Notes: a model not told the origin generated them from the sequence alone. A stretch of 64,000 bases of DNA from Aquimarina amphilecti (GCF_900109375.1 NZ_FOAB01000002.1:1-64000); one strand, 5' to 3'. Positions 31,362 through 42,661 are shown, counted from the first letter of the stretch. Program-made: numbers and translations.

Positions 31362-32081
31362 TTAACTAAAAATTTCATTCAAAATTGAAAGTGACTTTGG
31401 TTTTTTAAAACCGTGCAAATGTAGCTCAAAATATACTAATAACGTATTAAGAATCTCATTTCTTACTATTCTGGACATTTTAATATTCATACTTTCCTCA
31501 AATGTCGTGCCCAAAAACTTCTTGAGTACAAAAACGTTATTCCCTTCGATACAATTGATATTCGAAGCGTCCTCCTGAAAACAACCATCTTGCATATTAA
31601 AAACTGACGAAGAAATATTAGAGGTATCTGGATAAAAGCCCAAATATTGCGTGAGTTTTATTAAAAATGCAATATGGAAGTTACCAATATTATCATGAGA
31701 ATCTAACCATAATAATGTAGTTTCTAAATAGTGAAAAAGCTCCTCATTTATTTCCTGTTCCTGTATTGTACTTTTTAAAATTTCTGAGAGAAAAAACACT
31801 AATGAACTTTTAACAAAATCAGTGTGTAATGATTGATACGGAACTAAAACTTTTGCTTCTTTAATTCTTTCTAAAGTACCTTTGTCTTTATGATTGGCTT
31901 CAACCTCCAATAAAGTCAACGGTTGGAATAAAGAAGATCTTAATTTTCCTCTTTTAGATTTTAATATTCCTTTTAGTAGATAAGAACGTAGACCGCTAGT
32001 TTTTGTTAATAAGGAAACAATTAAATCACTTTCTCCATAACGCAAAGAATGAATTACTATGGCTGGAGTATGTACAATCAT
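31362..32081 (-). CDS. recO: DNA repair protein RecO
   Basis: This 239-residue protein has the RecO N-terminal OB fold (VIHSLRYGESDLIVSLLTKTSGLRS broken across residues 9-33; GILKSKRGKLRSSLFQPL after it) and the helical C-terminal domain. RecO loads RecA with RecR during recombinational repair. Length is normal. Its ATG overlaps the porZ stop (TAATG at 32079-32083), so the two are translationally coupled, and the TonB receptor follows after three bases. Confidence 0.93.
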   Translation of the reverse strand: MIVHTPAIVIHSLRYGESDLIVSLLTKTSGLRSYLLKGILKSKRGKLRSSLFQPLTLLEVEANHKDKGTLERIKEAKVLVPYQSLHTDFVKSSLVFFLSEILKSTIQEQEINEELFHYLETTLLWLDSHDNIGNFHIAFLIKLTQYLGFYPDTSNISSSVFNMQDGCFQEDASNINCIEGNNVFVLKKFLGTTFEESMNIKMSRIVRNEILNTLLVYFELHLHGFKKPKSLSILNEIFS

Positions 32082-34360
32082 TATCTAACTATCAAAAGCT
32101 TAGAAACTGTTGTTTCCGCTTGATCCTCTCCCGTCACCAAAATAAGATAAACTCCCGAAGCAACTCGATGTCTTCCAAAAGCAGTAGTATCCCATTGAAT
32201 ACTTCCTCCTTCACTAATTTCTTCATATACTAGATTACCTTCAATATCAGTAATTTTTACATTCGATCTACTTGTCAAACCCTTTATTGTAACACGCCCA
32301 CTAAATCCCGGTCTTACTGGATTAGGAAACGCAACTACATTATCCAAATTATCTTCAGGTCCAGTAGCAGTTCCTTTAAACTCCAATAAACCTTTCTCGG
32401 TTGCAAAATAGACAGAACCTGTCGAATCATCTATGGAAATATCCAAAACATTATTTGTTGGCAACGGAGAATTATCTACTGTAAAATGAGCTAATGTTTC
32501 TTGTCCATCAGAAGAGAAATAAAACACTCCAGATGATGCAGTTGCCACCCACTTATTATTAGATCCATCGGCTTCAATATCAGTAATCGTCTGATCGAAC
32601 AATAATTCTTGAGGAACACCTTCTTCATCTAAAATAATAATCTGACTTGCTTTAGGATTACTCTGCTGAAATACACCAGAAGTATTAAATAAAACTCTTA
32701 TTCCTCTAAAAGTTCCAATCCATAGTTGATTGTTTCTATCAATCTCTAAAGCTAATACATAATCACTAGGAAGGTTAGATCCTTCTGTTTCACCAGATAA
32801 TTGGATCTGATTTTCTGTACTCACATTATAACCAACTACACCAGAATTAAAGCCACCGACAAATAGATTCCCTTCGCGATCAATTACTGTATCAGTAAAA
32901 CCCAAATTACCAATAGCATTAGGTATCGATTCACTTAAGTTAACATTAAATGTTTGCGTTGCTCCTGGAGAAAATCTTTTCAAACCGTTATTAACTCTAG
33001 CGTTATTAACCCATAGGTTCCCATCATTATCAAAAACGGAACCATTAAGAAACACAAAAATTGGATCGTTAGTTACAAATGTTTCAAAACCACTATTAAG
33101 ATTATTATACAAATTCGTTACCACATTATCATTGATCTCTAACAAACCACTACTTAAACTACTAATAAAAACTTGATCCTCATTATTAGGGTTAATAGAA
33201 ATATGAGATAAGGACGTAGCACCTAAAACTTCATCTTTAGAAATATTCAACCATCCATCAGATGTAAGCTTACTTACACCTCTTTGTTGTAAAGGAAATG
33301 GGTTGAAATTCACATCATATTGTCCAAATACTACCCATAGTGTATTGTTTAAAGCTTCTATTCCAAAAGTAAAATTACTTAATGGTCCTGCTGGAGAGAT
33401 CGAAGTTTTGGTATTAAGATTATTAAAATCAATCTCTAACAATCCTCTACTATCGGTCCCTAGATATAGCGTATTATTAAAAGACAACGCTGTGTTTAGC
33501 AAAAAAGAATCTCCCGTAGTACTAATTGCCGATATAACTTCGTCAAAATTTGTATCAAATACTGAAGCCCTATCACTATTAATAACTGTTAAATTATTGG
33601 AATCTATAGACACATCTATCACATCACTAGTAGCGGTTATTACTGTTGTTAACACCGTTCCTTCAAGACGCCTTACCAAGTTGTTATTTTCCCAAACCAA
33701 AATCTGATCATTAAACAATGTAATTCCTCTATATTGACCTGGAACTAATGTTGCCCATTGATTAAAATCAACCAAGTTAGGGTTGGTAACATTTGCATTC
33801 AAAACACCATTACCAGAAGTAGTAGCATATATTACATTGTCTGAAACTGTAGTTCCTGTTATATTTATTTGTGATCCAGCTGGACCAACGAAAAACGTAT
33901 CACCAAACTCAATTCTTTCTAAATTAAATTCTACGATTCCAAACTCAGTAGAAATATATAATGTGTTATCATTTTCAAAAAAGTGGTTAATCCTTTTTTG
34001 AGTTGGAGGAATCGTTGGTTTTTCTAAAATGTCTATAAATGTTATTACTTCATCATCGACTATAAGCTCTAATAATCCATTATCATAACCTATAACAGTA
34101 ATATCAAATATGGAACTATGATAGATCGTAGATACTGTTTCTCCGGACAAACCATTAACCGTAGAAAAAGTTTCTGAAGTTCGTGTATCAGTATCGTATA
34201 TAAAAACTGCATTCTCAGAAGCAACGTAAATTTTATTTTCTGCTGCATACGAGTCGTTAATCTGAAAGTATGAATAATGCCCCGTCCATTGATTACTAAA
34301 ATCCTGGGAAAAAAGAAATACTGGGAAAATTAGAAGTATTAACTGTCTGAAGTATCGCAT
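32081..34360 (-). CDS. porZ: PorZ-like T9SS protein, beta-propeller
   Basis: This 759-residue protein has a signal peptide (ending P-V-F-L-F-S-Q), two propeller domains built from short repeats of the two-component-regulator-propeller kind (VNGLSGETVSTIYH, LWIGTFRGIRVL, VYFATEKGLLEF) and a C-terminal domain similar to T9SS sorting domains (VVAFPNPVRPGFSGRVTIKG, ending K-L-L-I-V-R). PorZ in Porphyromonas delivers anionic LPS to the T9SS attachment complex. I assign PorZ from length, double propeller and C-terminal domain; a different T9SS substrate with propellers is the alternative. It is coupled to recO. Confidence 0.8.
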   Translation of the reverse strand: MRYFRQLILLIFPVFLFSQDFSNQWTGHYSYFQINDSYAAENKIYVASENAVFIYDTDTRTSETFSTVNGLSGETVSTIYHSSIFDITVIGYDNGLLELIVDDEVITFIDILEKPTIPPTQKRINHFFENDNTLYISTEFGIVEFNLERIEFGDTFFVGPAGSQINITGTTVSDNVIYATTSGNGVLNANVTNPNLVDFNQWATLVPGQYRGITLFNDQILVWENNNLVRRLEGTVLTTVITATSDVIDVSIDSNNLTVINSDRASVFDTNFDEVISAISTTGDSFLLNTALSFNNTLYLGTDSRGLLEIDFNNLNTKTSISPAGPLSNFTFGIEALNNTLWVVFGQYDVNFNPFPLQQRGVSKLTSDGWLNISKDEVLGATSLSHISINPNNEDQVFISSLSSGLLEINDNVVTNLYNNLNSGFETFVTNDPIFVFLNGSVFDNDGNLWVNNARVNNGLKRFSPGATQTFNVNLSESIPNAIGNLGFTDTVIDREGNLFVGGFNSGVVGYNVSTENQIQLSGETEGSNLPSDYVLALEIDRNNQLWIGTFRGIRVLFNTSGVFQQSNPKASQIIILDEEGVPQELLFDQTITDIEADGSNNKWVATASSGVFYFSSDGQETLAHFTVDNSPLPTNNVLDISIDDSTGSVYFATEKGLLEFKGTATGPEDNLDNVVAFPNPVRPGFSGRVTIKGLTSRSNVKITDIEGNLVYEEISEGGSIQWDTTAFGRHRVASGVYLILVTGEDQAETTVSKLLIVR

Positions 34361-34430
34361 AATTATGGAGTGATATTAACGCTGCCTTGATAACACGCTA
34401 AAATACTAATTATTGCTTTCAAATAATGAA

Positions 34431-34461
34431 AAAAGCCGTTCTTTATAGCAAGAACGGCTTT
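34431..34461 (-). terminator. Terminator after gdhA
   Basis: AAAGCCGTTCTT pairs with AAGAACGGCTTT around a six-base loop. Read on the minus strand it ends in six or more T. It lies 23 bases past the gdhA stop. Confidence 0.85.
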
Positions 34462-34483
34462 CATTATAAATACTTATTATTAT

Positions 34484-35830
<1,347 letters not shown>

Positions 35831-35930
35831 TTAATAGGATTAAAAGATTCTTATTTAATGGTTAATTTATTTGGTCAAATATATGATATTATCAAAAAAA
35901 TATATCTAATTTTTTGAATTTAATAACACT

Positions 35931-37070
35931 CTATTCTATAGCTTGTTCTAAATCTAATATTAAGTCATCAACATCCTCAATTCCTACACTTAATCTAATT
36001 AAAGAATCAACAACACCTGTTTTTTCTCGTTCTTCTTTTGGAATCGATGCATGGGTCATACTTGCTGGATGTCCTGCTAAACTTTCTACTCCACCGAGTG
36101 ATTCTGCCAATGTAAAAATTTTCAGGTTTTCAACAATTTTTATTGCCTCTTTATAGTCACTATTTTTTGCAACAAATGATAGCATTCCACCAAAACCATT
36201 CATTTGCTCTTTAGCAACTTCATAACCTGGATGATCCTCAAACCCTGGCCAGTATACTTTCTCTATTCTAGGGTGTTTTTTTAAATAGTTCGCGATAGCT
36301 TCCCCATTTTCGCAATGACGTTGCATCCGAACGTGTAGTGTTTTAATTCCTCTAAGCGCTAAAAAACTATCCTGAGGGCCACATACTGCACCACTTGCAT
36401 TTTGAATAAAATAAAGTCGATCTGCTATCTCATCATCCTTAACCACCAAAGCGCCCATTATTAAATCACTATGACCTCCAATATATTTAGTAACACTATG
36501 CATTACTATATCTGCTCCAAGATCCAATGGCTGTTGTAAATAAGGAGTCGCAAACGTATTATCCACAGCCAATAAAAGATTGTGTTTATTAGAAATCTGA
36601 GCAATTGCCTTGATATCAATGATATTCATCATTGGGTTTGTTGGAGTTTCTACCCAAATTAACTTTGTATTGTCAGTAATAAATCTTTCTACATTATCAG
36701 CATTATTCATCCCAACAAAACGAAACTTTATTCCAAACCTTTCAAAAATTTTGGTGAATATTCTATACGTACCTCCATAAAGGTCATTTGTCGAAATAAC
36801 TTCATCCCCGGGTTTTAATAATTTGATTACAGCATCAATTGCCGCCAATCCAGACCCAAAAGCTAAACCATATTTTCCGTTTTCTATACTCGCTAAAGCA
36901 TTCTCCAAAGCTTTTCTAGTTGGATTATGTGTTCTACTATATTCAAATCCCTTATGCCCTCCTGGTGTCGTCTGAGCATACGTGGAAGTTTGATATATTG
37001 GAGGCATTACCGCTCCATAAGCTGGATCAAGTTTTTGCCCTCCATGTATTGTTTTTGTATTAAACTTCAC
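35931..37070 (-). CDS. Cystathionine gamma-synthase / gamma-lyase family PLP enzyme
   Basis: This 379-residue protein belongs to the Cys/Met metabolism PLP enzymes: QTSTYAQTTPGGHKGFEYSR near the N-terminus, GSGLAAIDAVI, and the PLP lysine in MHSVTKYIGGHSDLIMGAL (Lys near residue 197). It catalyses transsulfuration chemistry. Gamma-synthase (MetB) and gamma-lyase are hard to separate by eye; the overall sequence suits either. It stands alone downstream of an AT-rich gap of 165 bases. Confidence 0.9.
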   Translation of the reverse strand: MKFNTKTIHGGQKLDPAYGAVMPPIYQTSTYAQTTPGGHKGFEYSRTHNPTRKALENALASIENGKYGLAFGSGLAAIDAVIKLLKPGDEVISTNDLYGGTYRIFTKIFERFGIKFRFVGMNNADNVERFITDNTKLIWVETPTNPMMNIIDIKAIAQISNKHNLLLAVDNTFATPYLQQPLDLGADIVMHSVTKYIGGHSDLIMGALVVKDDEIADRLYFIQNASGAVCGPQDSFLALRGIKTLHVRMQRHCENGEAIANYLKKHPRIEKVYWPGFEDHPGYEVAKEQMNGFGGMLSFVAKNSDYKEAIKIVENLKIFTLAESLGGVESLAGHPASMTHASIPKEEREKTGVVDSLIRLSVGIEDVDDLILDLEQAIE

Positions 37071-37235
37071 TATTTTTCGATTTTAATCGTAGATTTTAAT
37101 TTTTTAAATGTTCTTTCCGTCAATTCTTATATTTTACAACTGACAAAAAACAATTTATAAATTATTATGTTAAAAAACTGAACAAATTTATAATTTAATT
37201 CGTTCTAATCATATTTCAATGAATACCTTTAGTAG

Positions 37236-38015
37236 ATGATTAACACAAAAACTAACACCAATCTTAAAGCACTTTTTTTAACGGTAATCATTATATGTTT
37301 TTATAGTTGTCAGAAGAGTGAATCTTTAGATTTTTATAAGCGAACTATTGTCATTGATGATTATTTTGATTGTCAAAACTCAGATTGCGCTATTACAGAA
37401 ATATTTCTTTTAGAATCTATCAATGAAAATGAAATTGCTAGAAAAATCAATTCCCAAATCGAAAAAGCCGCCTGTACTAGTTTAAACATAGAAGATGACA
37501 CCAAAATAAACAACATAGAGAAAGCTCTTAAAAGTTTTAATACTTCTTATCAAGAAATAAAAAAAGAATTCCCTGAAGAAATTATTCCCTACGAGGCAAG
37601 TATAAACTGTGACATCAGTTACCGAAATGCATCTATTCTATCAGTGGTAATAGACTCTTATATTTTTACTGGAGGAGCTCATGGAAGTGGCAACACCAAC
37701 TATTTAAATATCAACCCCAATACAGGCTCCATTATAGATCACAAAAAACTGCTAGAAAATCTTACCGATTTTTCGAAATATGCTGAAAAGATATTTAGAG
37801 AAAATCACGCAATTCCTGAAAATCAATCTATAAATAGCACCGGATTCTTCTTTGAGAATAACATGTTCAATCTTTCTGAAAATATTGGGTTTACCGACAC
37901 CCATGTTATCCTATTTTATAATCAATATGAAATTAGTTCATACGCAGAAGGGCCAATACAATTAAAATTCAAAAAAGAAGAGGTCGCTGATTATTTTTCT
38001 ATAAATATCTTATAA
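37236..38015 (+). CDS. DUF3298/DUF4163 family lipoprotein
   Basis: This 259-residue protein has a hydrophobic signal ending F-Y-S-C (Cys25), consistent with a lipoprotein. A DUF4163-like region (about 80-150) is followed by DUF3298 (YIFTGGAHGSGNTNYLNIN, then LFYNQYEISSYAEGPIQLKF at the C-terminus). The family is related to periplasmic anti-sigma factor RsiV-like proteins, but the role here is unknown. It overlaps the convergent DinB gene by six bases. Confidence 0.85.
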   Translation: MINTKTNTNLKALFLTVIIICFYSCQKSESLDFYKRTIVIDDYFDCQNSDCAITEIFLLESINENEIARKINSQIEKAACTSLNIEDDTKINNIEKALKSFNTSYQEIKKEFPEEIIPYEASINCDISYRNASILSVVIDSYIFTGGAHGSGNTNYLNINPNTGSIIDHKKLLENLTDFSKYAEKIFRENHAIPENQSINSTGFFFENNMFNLSENIGFTDTHVILFYNQYEISSYAEGPIQLKFKKEEVADYFSINIL

Positions 38016-38465
38016 GGATTTTTTAAGAGCTAAAACGTATCCAAGATGGATTCCTTCATGGAAATTATTAAAACTAATAGCATCTTTTACCGATCTTAAT
38101 ACGAAACCCGTACTTGTTGGATACTCTTGATATTCTTCAAAAACACTACTATCTATATCTTTTTCGGCTTGATCAATGGTTGTAAACAGAAGTTCTTTCA
38201 CCTGTTCTACATCTTCTTTACTAGCAAATCCTTCCGCCTTAGTTCCTTTTCGATACTTAACAACCATATCATCACCTATCATCATTGGCAATCCACTTAA
38301 TTTATAAACGAGCAACTGTTGTGTAACCACTACATGGGCAATATTCCAGATCAAATTATTATTAAACCCTTCAGGAACTTTATTAAGATCTTCTAATGAA
38401 AAGCTATCCATAATTTTAGCAAGTAATCTTCTATTAGTTCTTGTAATTTCTAATTGATCTTTCAT
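38010..38465 (-). CDS. DinB family protein
   Basis: This 151-residue protein has the DinB four-helix layout, with three predicted metal-binding histidines: one in LIWNIAHVVVTQQLL, and two in FNNFHEGIHLGYVLAL at the C-terminus. The fold is found in DNA-damage-inducible and thiol-transferase proteins; activity is unknown. Its end overlaps the convergent DUF3298 gene. Confidence 0.85.
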   Translation of the reverse strand: MKDQLEITRTNRRLLAKIMDSFSLEDLNKVPEGFNNNLIWNIAHVVVTQQLLVYKLSGLPMMIGDDMVVKYRKGTKAEGFASKEDVEQVKELLFTTIDQAEKDIDSSVFEEYQEYPTSTGFVLRSVKDAISFNNFHEGIHLGYVLALKKSL

Positions 38466-38565
38466 ATTTAAGTTGTAAACGTTCTTAATTTTTAGCCAAA
38501 AATATGAGTTTTAAAAGAGAAATGAATTTCCTTTGTGTTGATTTTGACATTTTAAATAAAGATCT

Positions 38566-38919
38566 GTGAAAAAAATATATCACCTATCCACCTGCGATAC
38601 TTGTAAAAGAATTTTAAACGAGTTAAATCCTTCTTCAGATTTTGTCTTGCAAGACATTAAAGCAGAAGCTATTAAACCTGACCAACTAGAAGAAATGAAA
38701 TCTTTAGCAGGTTCTTATGAATCTCTCTTTAGTAAAAGAGCAAGACTTTATAAAGAAAGAGATTTAAAAAACAGAAATCTTATAGAAGATGATTACAAAA
38801 ATTTAATTCTAGAACATTATACATTCTTAAAACGTCCCGTAATGCTATTAGATGACCAAATATTTATTGGTAATAGCAAAAAAGTAGTGGAAGCTGCAAA
38901 AACAGCCATTAATGGATAA
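38566..38919 (+). CDS. ArsC/Spx-like thioredoxin-fold reductase
   Basis: This 117-residue protein starts at a GTG (38566) with KKIYHLSTCDTCKRILNEL, which carries the active-site Cys10 and a second Cys13. Then come LKRPVMLLDDQIFIGNSKK and a C-terminal helix. It belongs to the ArsC/YffB family of glutathione- or thioredoxin-dependent reductases; true arsenate reductases carry further arginines that I cannot confirm here. No closer ATG fits. It overlaps the following EamA gene by eight bases. Confidence 0.85.
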   Translation: MKKIYHLSTCDTCKRILNELNPSSDFVLQDIKAEAIKPDQLEEMKSLAGSYESLFSKRARLYKERDLKNRNLIEDDYKNLILEHYTFLKRPVMLLDDQIFIGNSKKVVEAAKTAING

Positions 38920-39805
38920 AAGAACCGTAGCATTACTAGCTGCTTTTGGAGCAAGTCTAATTTATGCCATCAATCACACCTTAGCAAAAGGTGTAATGCC
39001 GACCTATATCAAACCTTTTGGTTTTATACTCCTCAGGGTAATTGGTGCTGCAGCTCTTTTTTGGATAGCTTCTATTTGGGCTCCAAAACAAAAAATTGAT
39101 CGCAGTGATTGGTTACGTATCTTTGGCTGTGCTATTTTTGGTATGGTTATTAATATGTTGATGTTTTTTAAAGGGCTACAGCTATCAACTCCAATCAATA
39201 GCTCTGTAATGATTACCATATCCCCTATCTTGGTTTTTGTTTTATCCGCTATTTTTTTAAGTGAGAAAATTACCTGGTTACGAACTGTTGGGATTTTACT
39301 TGGTTTCTCTGGAGCGTTAGGGCTTATTCTTTTCGGTGCAGAAACTAGACAAGATGCACCCAATATTCCTTTAGGAAATATTCTTTTTATCATCAATGCT
39401 GCTTCTTATGCTATATATCTGGTGTTAGTTAAACCATTAACAGCAAAATATCATTCTTTTACATTAATGAAATGGTTTTTCCTTATTGGTGTTATTATTA
39501 ATTTTCCAATTACCATTTCAGAATTTAGAGAAGTACAATGGACAACACTTCCTTATGATGTGATATGGAAAATGCTTTTTGTAGTCATTGGCACTACTTT
39601 CTTCACCTATTTATTAAATGTATTTGCATTAAAAACCTTAAAAGCTTCAACTATTGGAGCATTTATCTACCTACAGCCACTATTGGCTATTAGTTTTGCC
39701 ATGGCAATGGGTGCAGACGCTCTAAATCTGGTAAAGATTATATCTGCTTTACTTGTGTTTTTAGGTGTATATTTGGTGACTAAAAAATCAAAAAAACTAG
39801 CTTAA
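38912..39805 (+). CDS. DMT-superfamily EamA-type transporter
   Basis: This 297-residue membrane protein has ten predicted helices in two EamA halves (for example FGFILLRVIGAAALFWIASI in the first and WFFLIGVIINFPITI in the second). The family exports metabolites or amino acids; the substrate is unknown. It overlaps the preceding ArsC-like gene by eight bases, indicating cotranscription, and overlaps the convergent thioesterase gene by nine bases. Confidence 0.9.
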   Translation: MDKRTVALLAAFGASLIYAINHTLAKGVMPTYIKPFGFILLRVIGAAALFWIASIWAPKQKIDRSDWLRIFGCAIFGMVINMLMFFKGLQLSTPINSSVMITISPILVFVLSAIFLSEKITWLRTVGILLGFSGALGLILFGAETRQDAPNIPLGNILFIINAASYAIYLVLVKPLTAKYHSFTLMKWFFLIGVIINFPITISEFREVQWTTLPYDVIWKMLFVVIGTTFFTYLLNVFALKTLKASTIGAFIYLQPLLAISFAMAMGADALNLVKIISALLVFLGVYLVTKKSKKLA

Positions 39806-40273
39806 ATCTACAGGTATTTTTGCAAACTTTCTAGTATCTTCTTTCGTAAGAATCCTAAAGTTATCTGGGCGTTCTACTTTATCCATAAATTGACGCATTT
39901 CTTCTGGAAGAGGAATCAATTTTCGAGTATTTAGATCTAGCCAAGCTCCCATCATTTCGCATCTGGCAAAATTTCTTCCTTTGTAATCGTAGAAATTATG
40001 CAAAAATTCAAAAAACTTTCCATCTTCACTCATTCCTGATAATTCTAAAGAAACTTTAACTGGTCTTCCATAGAAAACCTCCTTAAAATAGTAAACATGC
40101 TCATAAAAAACTACTGGACCGATATTAAATTTACCTAACGATCTTTGATCAAACCCTAACTCAGACAAAAATGTCATTCTAGTATGCGCAGCATATTCTA
40201 TATACGCTTTGTTTGCCAAATGACGATTTGCGTCAATATCATTCCATCTAATTTCGAATTCTTTTAAGTACAT
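39797..40273 (-). CDS. Acyl-CoA thioesterase (4HBT, hotdog fold)
   Basis: This 158-residue protein has the 4HBT pattern: EIRWNDIDANRHLANKAYIE (residues 7-26), with Asp and Asn in the usual catalytic region, followed by a hotdog helix and FARCEMMGAWLDLNTRKLIP. It probably hydrolyses acyl-CoA or a related thioester. A perfect inverted repeat overlaps its promoter (40310-40329), suggesting local control. Confidence 0.88.
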   Translation of the reverse strand: MYLKEFEIRWNDIDANRHLANKAYIEYAAHTRMTFLSELGFDQRSLGKFNIGPVVFYEHVYYFKEVFYGRPVKVSLELSGMSEDGKFFEFLHNFYDYKGRNFARCEMMGAWLDLNTRKLIPLPEEMRQFMDKVERPDNFRILTKEDTRKFAKIPVDLS

Positions 40274-40293
40274 ATCTACTAAATTTTAAACAA

Positions 40294-40329
40294 CAAAAAT
40301 ACAAAAGACTTATTATGCCTGCATAATAA
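40294..40329 (-). promoter_or_regulatory. Thioesterase promoter: -10 TATTTTTG with a TTATTATGC inverted repeat
   Basis: On the minus strand the -10 TATTTTTG (40301-40294) lies 21 bases before the ATG. Just upstream, TTATTATGC and GCATAATAA (40310-40318 and 40321-40329) form a perfect 9-bp inverted repeat with a two-base spacer, in the position of a repressor site. No candidate regulator gene is adjacent. Confidence 0.6.
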
Positions 40330-40487
40330 ACTCCTATTAAAAATTGTACCTCTATTCAACACCTCAAATATTTTGGAGCATAAAAACCTTTAGTAAATCA
40401 ATATTTCTGAAATCAATAACTTCAAAATAAGACTCTTTAGGTTTTGAAAAACTTTAGGGTCTTCTTATTTTAGAAAAAAAATAACGA

Positions 40488-41489
40488 ATGTACATCAAAC
40501 GCAATATTGGGTGGGGTCTTATACTTCGCTTTGCATGGAAAAACTTAGTTTTCTTCACAATTTATACGGCAAGTATTTTTTCCTTATATCATTTTTTTGA
40601 ATTACAATTTATCGACATTCCTTTTCAACCACTTACCGTTATTGGTATTGCGGTAGCATTTTATATTGGGTTTAAAAACAGTCAAAGTTATGATCGCTTT
40701 TGGGAAGGAAGGAAAATTTGGGGAGGGATTGTTAATTATAGTAGAACTTGGGCAAATCAAGTTTTATCTCTTGTAAATGATGAACAGGAAACAAAAAAAA
40801 TACTTATTTATCGCCATATAGCTTGGATAAATGCATTACGTATTCAGCTTAGACAACCTAGTTCTTTTTCTTTAAAAGAAAATGCCTCTGTTGAACGTCT
40901 GGTTAAAAAACATGGTGAGCAAAAACCAGCTTGTGATGCTACAAAACAATTTGTTTCTATAGAAGAATATAACGATTTACTAAAAAGAAAAAATGCCGCA
41001 ACTCATTTGGTGAAAAATCAAGGTATCCATATTAAGGAACTATTAGATACTGGAAAGATTACAGAATTTGACAAACAACTCTTTCACGGAGTACTAGAAG
41101 AATTCTACAATCTACAAGGAAAATGCGAACGTATCAAAAACACTCCTTTTCCACGTCAATATGCTTATTTTAGTACTGTTTTTACGTGGATTTTTGTATT
41201 ACTATTGCCTTTTGGACTGCTTAATGTTTTCGAAAATGAACTTATTGATATGAGTCACGATCTAAAACCTTGGTTCATCTTTTTAATGATACCTTTATCT
41301 GTATTAGTATCTTGGATTTTTACAACCATGGAAAAAGTTGGAAGTAATAGCGAAGATCCTTTTGAAGGAAGAATTAATGATGTTCCAATGACCGCATTAT
41401 GCAAGACCATTGAGATCGATCTAAGAGATATGTTAGATGAAAAAGATCTTCCTGAAAAAGAAAAACCAAAAGATAATATCTTATACTAA
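40488..41489 (+). CDS. Bestrophin-family (RFP-TM) membrane protein
   Basis: This 333-residue protein matches bacterial bestrophins: helix 1 (about 20-45), FYIGFKNSQSYDRFWEGRKIWGG near residues 60-82 in two pieces, two central helices (about 218-240 and 258-280) and a conserved N-D-V-P-M-T segment near 308-313. Bacterial members form pentameric cation- or anion-permeable channels in the inner membrane. It is coupled to the next gene by TAATG at 41487-41491. A TTTG-like box and TATTTTAG near 40445-40475 may be its promoter. Confidence 0.9.
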   Translation: MYIKRNIGWGLILRFAWKNLVFFTIYTASIFSLYHFFELQFIDIPFQPLTVIGIAVAFYIGFKNSQSYDRFWEGRKIWGGIVNYSRTWANQVLSLVNDEQETKKILIYRHIAWINALRIQLRQPSSFSLKENASVERLVKKHGEQKPACDATKQFVSIEEYNDLLKRKNAATHLVKNQGIHIKELLDTGKITEFDKQLFHGVLEEFYNLQGKCERIKNTPFPRQYAYFSTVFTWIFVLLLPFGLLNVFENELIDMSHDLKPWFIFLMIPLSVLVSWIFTTMEKVGSNSEDPFEGRINDVPMTALCKTIEIDLRDMLDEKDLPEKEKPKDNILY

Positions 41490-42448
41490 TGCCATTAGCT
41501 AAATCAACGTACATTCCTCCATATTTTTTTAAAAATGGTCACTTCTCCACCATATATCCCAATTTACTTAGGAAAGTGAATGGAATTCAGCAAACAAGAG
41601 AACGAGTAGAATTACCCGATGGCGATTTTATTGATATAGATTGGAGTTATCCATCAAATACAGAAGCTACTAAAAAAGTTGCTATTCTGATTCATGGATT
41701 AGAAGGTAATGCCCAACGCCAATATATAGCTGGACTTGCTAGACACTTAAACAATAACAGTTGGGATGTAGCTGCAGTCAATCTTAGAAATTGTAGCGGA
41801 GAAGTAAATCGATTATATAGGTCCTATAATGCTGGAGTTACCGATGATTTAAACTTAATAGTCAAACATGTAATTGAAAAAAATTATGATTCTATTTCTT
41901 TGTGCGGATTCAGTTTAGGCGGTAATATTACCCTTAAATACCTTGGAGAAAAAAAACCTCCTAAACAAATTATATCGGCTGTAGTAGTATCTGTACCTTG
42001 CGACCTGTATGATTCTTTAAAAGAAATCAATAAACCTAAAAACTTTATTTATCAGCAACGATTTATTAAAAGTCTAAAAATAAAACTACACGAAAGACAA
42101 AAAGTTTTCCCCAATCAAATTAGCAAATCGGATATTAATGATTGTAAATCTCTAATTGATATTGATAATTTATATACCAGCAAAGCACACGGCTATGTTG
42201 ACGCAATTGACTACTATACAAAATGTAGTAGTAAACAGTTTTTAAAAGACATTCAAGTTCCTACGCTTATTATTAATGCCAAAAATGACAGCTTTCTTGG
42301 AAATGCTTGTTATCCTATTGAGGAGGCTAAAGAAAACATTAATTTGTTTTTAGAAACTCCTCGTTTTGGTGGTCACGTAGGATTTTATCTTCGTGGACAA
42401 ATTTATTATAACGAGCATAAAACCGTAGAATTTCTGAATAAATGGTGA
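41489..42448 (+). CDS. YheT-family alpha/beta hydrolase
   Basis: This 319-residue protein begins with the YheT pattern (PPYFFKNGHFSTIYPNLLRK) and contains HGLEGNAQRQYIAGLAR, NLRNCSGEVNRLYRSYNAG and the nucleophile elbow GFSLGGN, with a late G-G-H-V-G-F histidine. The family comprises cytosolic esterases or lipases of uncertain substrate. It overlaps the bestrophin stop by one base, so cotranslation is likely. Confidence 0.9.
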   Translation: MPLAKSTYIPPYFFKNGHFSTIYPNLLRKVNGIQQTRERVELPDGDFIDIDWSYPSNTEATKKVAILIHGLEGNAQRQYIAGLARHLNNNSWDVAAVNLRNCSGEVNRLYRSYNAGVTDDLNLIVKHVIEKNYDSISLCGFSLGGNITLKYLGEKKPPKQIISAVVVSVPCDLYDSLKEINKPKNFIYQQRFIKSLKIKLHERQKVFPNQISKSDINDCKSLIDIDNLYTSKAHGYVDAIDYYTKCSSKQFLKDIQVPTLIINAKNDSFLGNACYPIEEAKENINLFLETPRFGGHVGFYLRGQIYYNEHKTVEFLNKW

Positions 42449-42605
42449 TCTAGCCTGACGTTTTTACCGTAAAATGTAATACTTTACCTACACTAATTAA
42501 TTACTAAAACAAACGTTAACCCAATGTTAAGGTTTTGTGTGGCAATTTTTAATCCCTTCATCGAAAATCTTTTTTTAATTAGGAATATTTTAAGAGTTTT
42601 GGTCG

Positions 42606-42630
42606 TTTCCCTGCAGAATCATCAGGGAAA
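42606..42630 (+). other. Hairpin in the leader of the secreted subtilisin gene
   Basis: TTTCCCTG and CAGGGAAA (42606-42613, 42623-42630) form a perfect 8-bp stem with a nine-base loop, 31 bases before the ATG at 42662. It may influence mRNA stability or translation; no function is shown. Confidence 0.45.
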
Positions 42631-42661
42631 TCAAATTATCGCTAACTCAAACTCAATAAAA

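Noticed and set aside
42524..42661. A 46-residue upstream extension of the secreted protease
   Set aside because: The extension precedes a perfect signal peptide start at 42662 and contains the leader hairpin, so it is untranslated leader.
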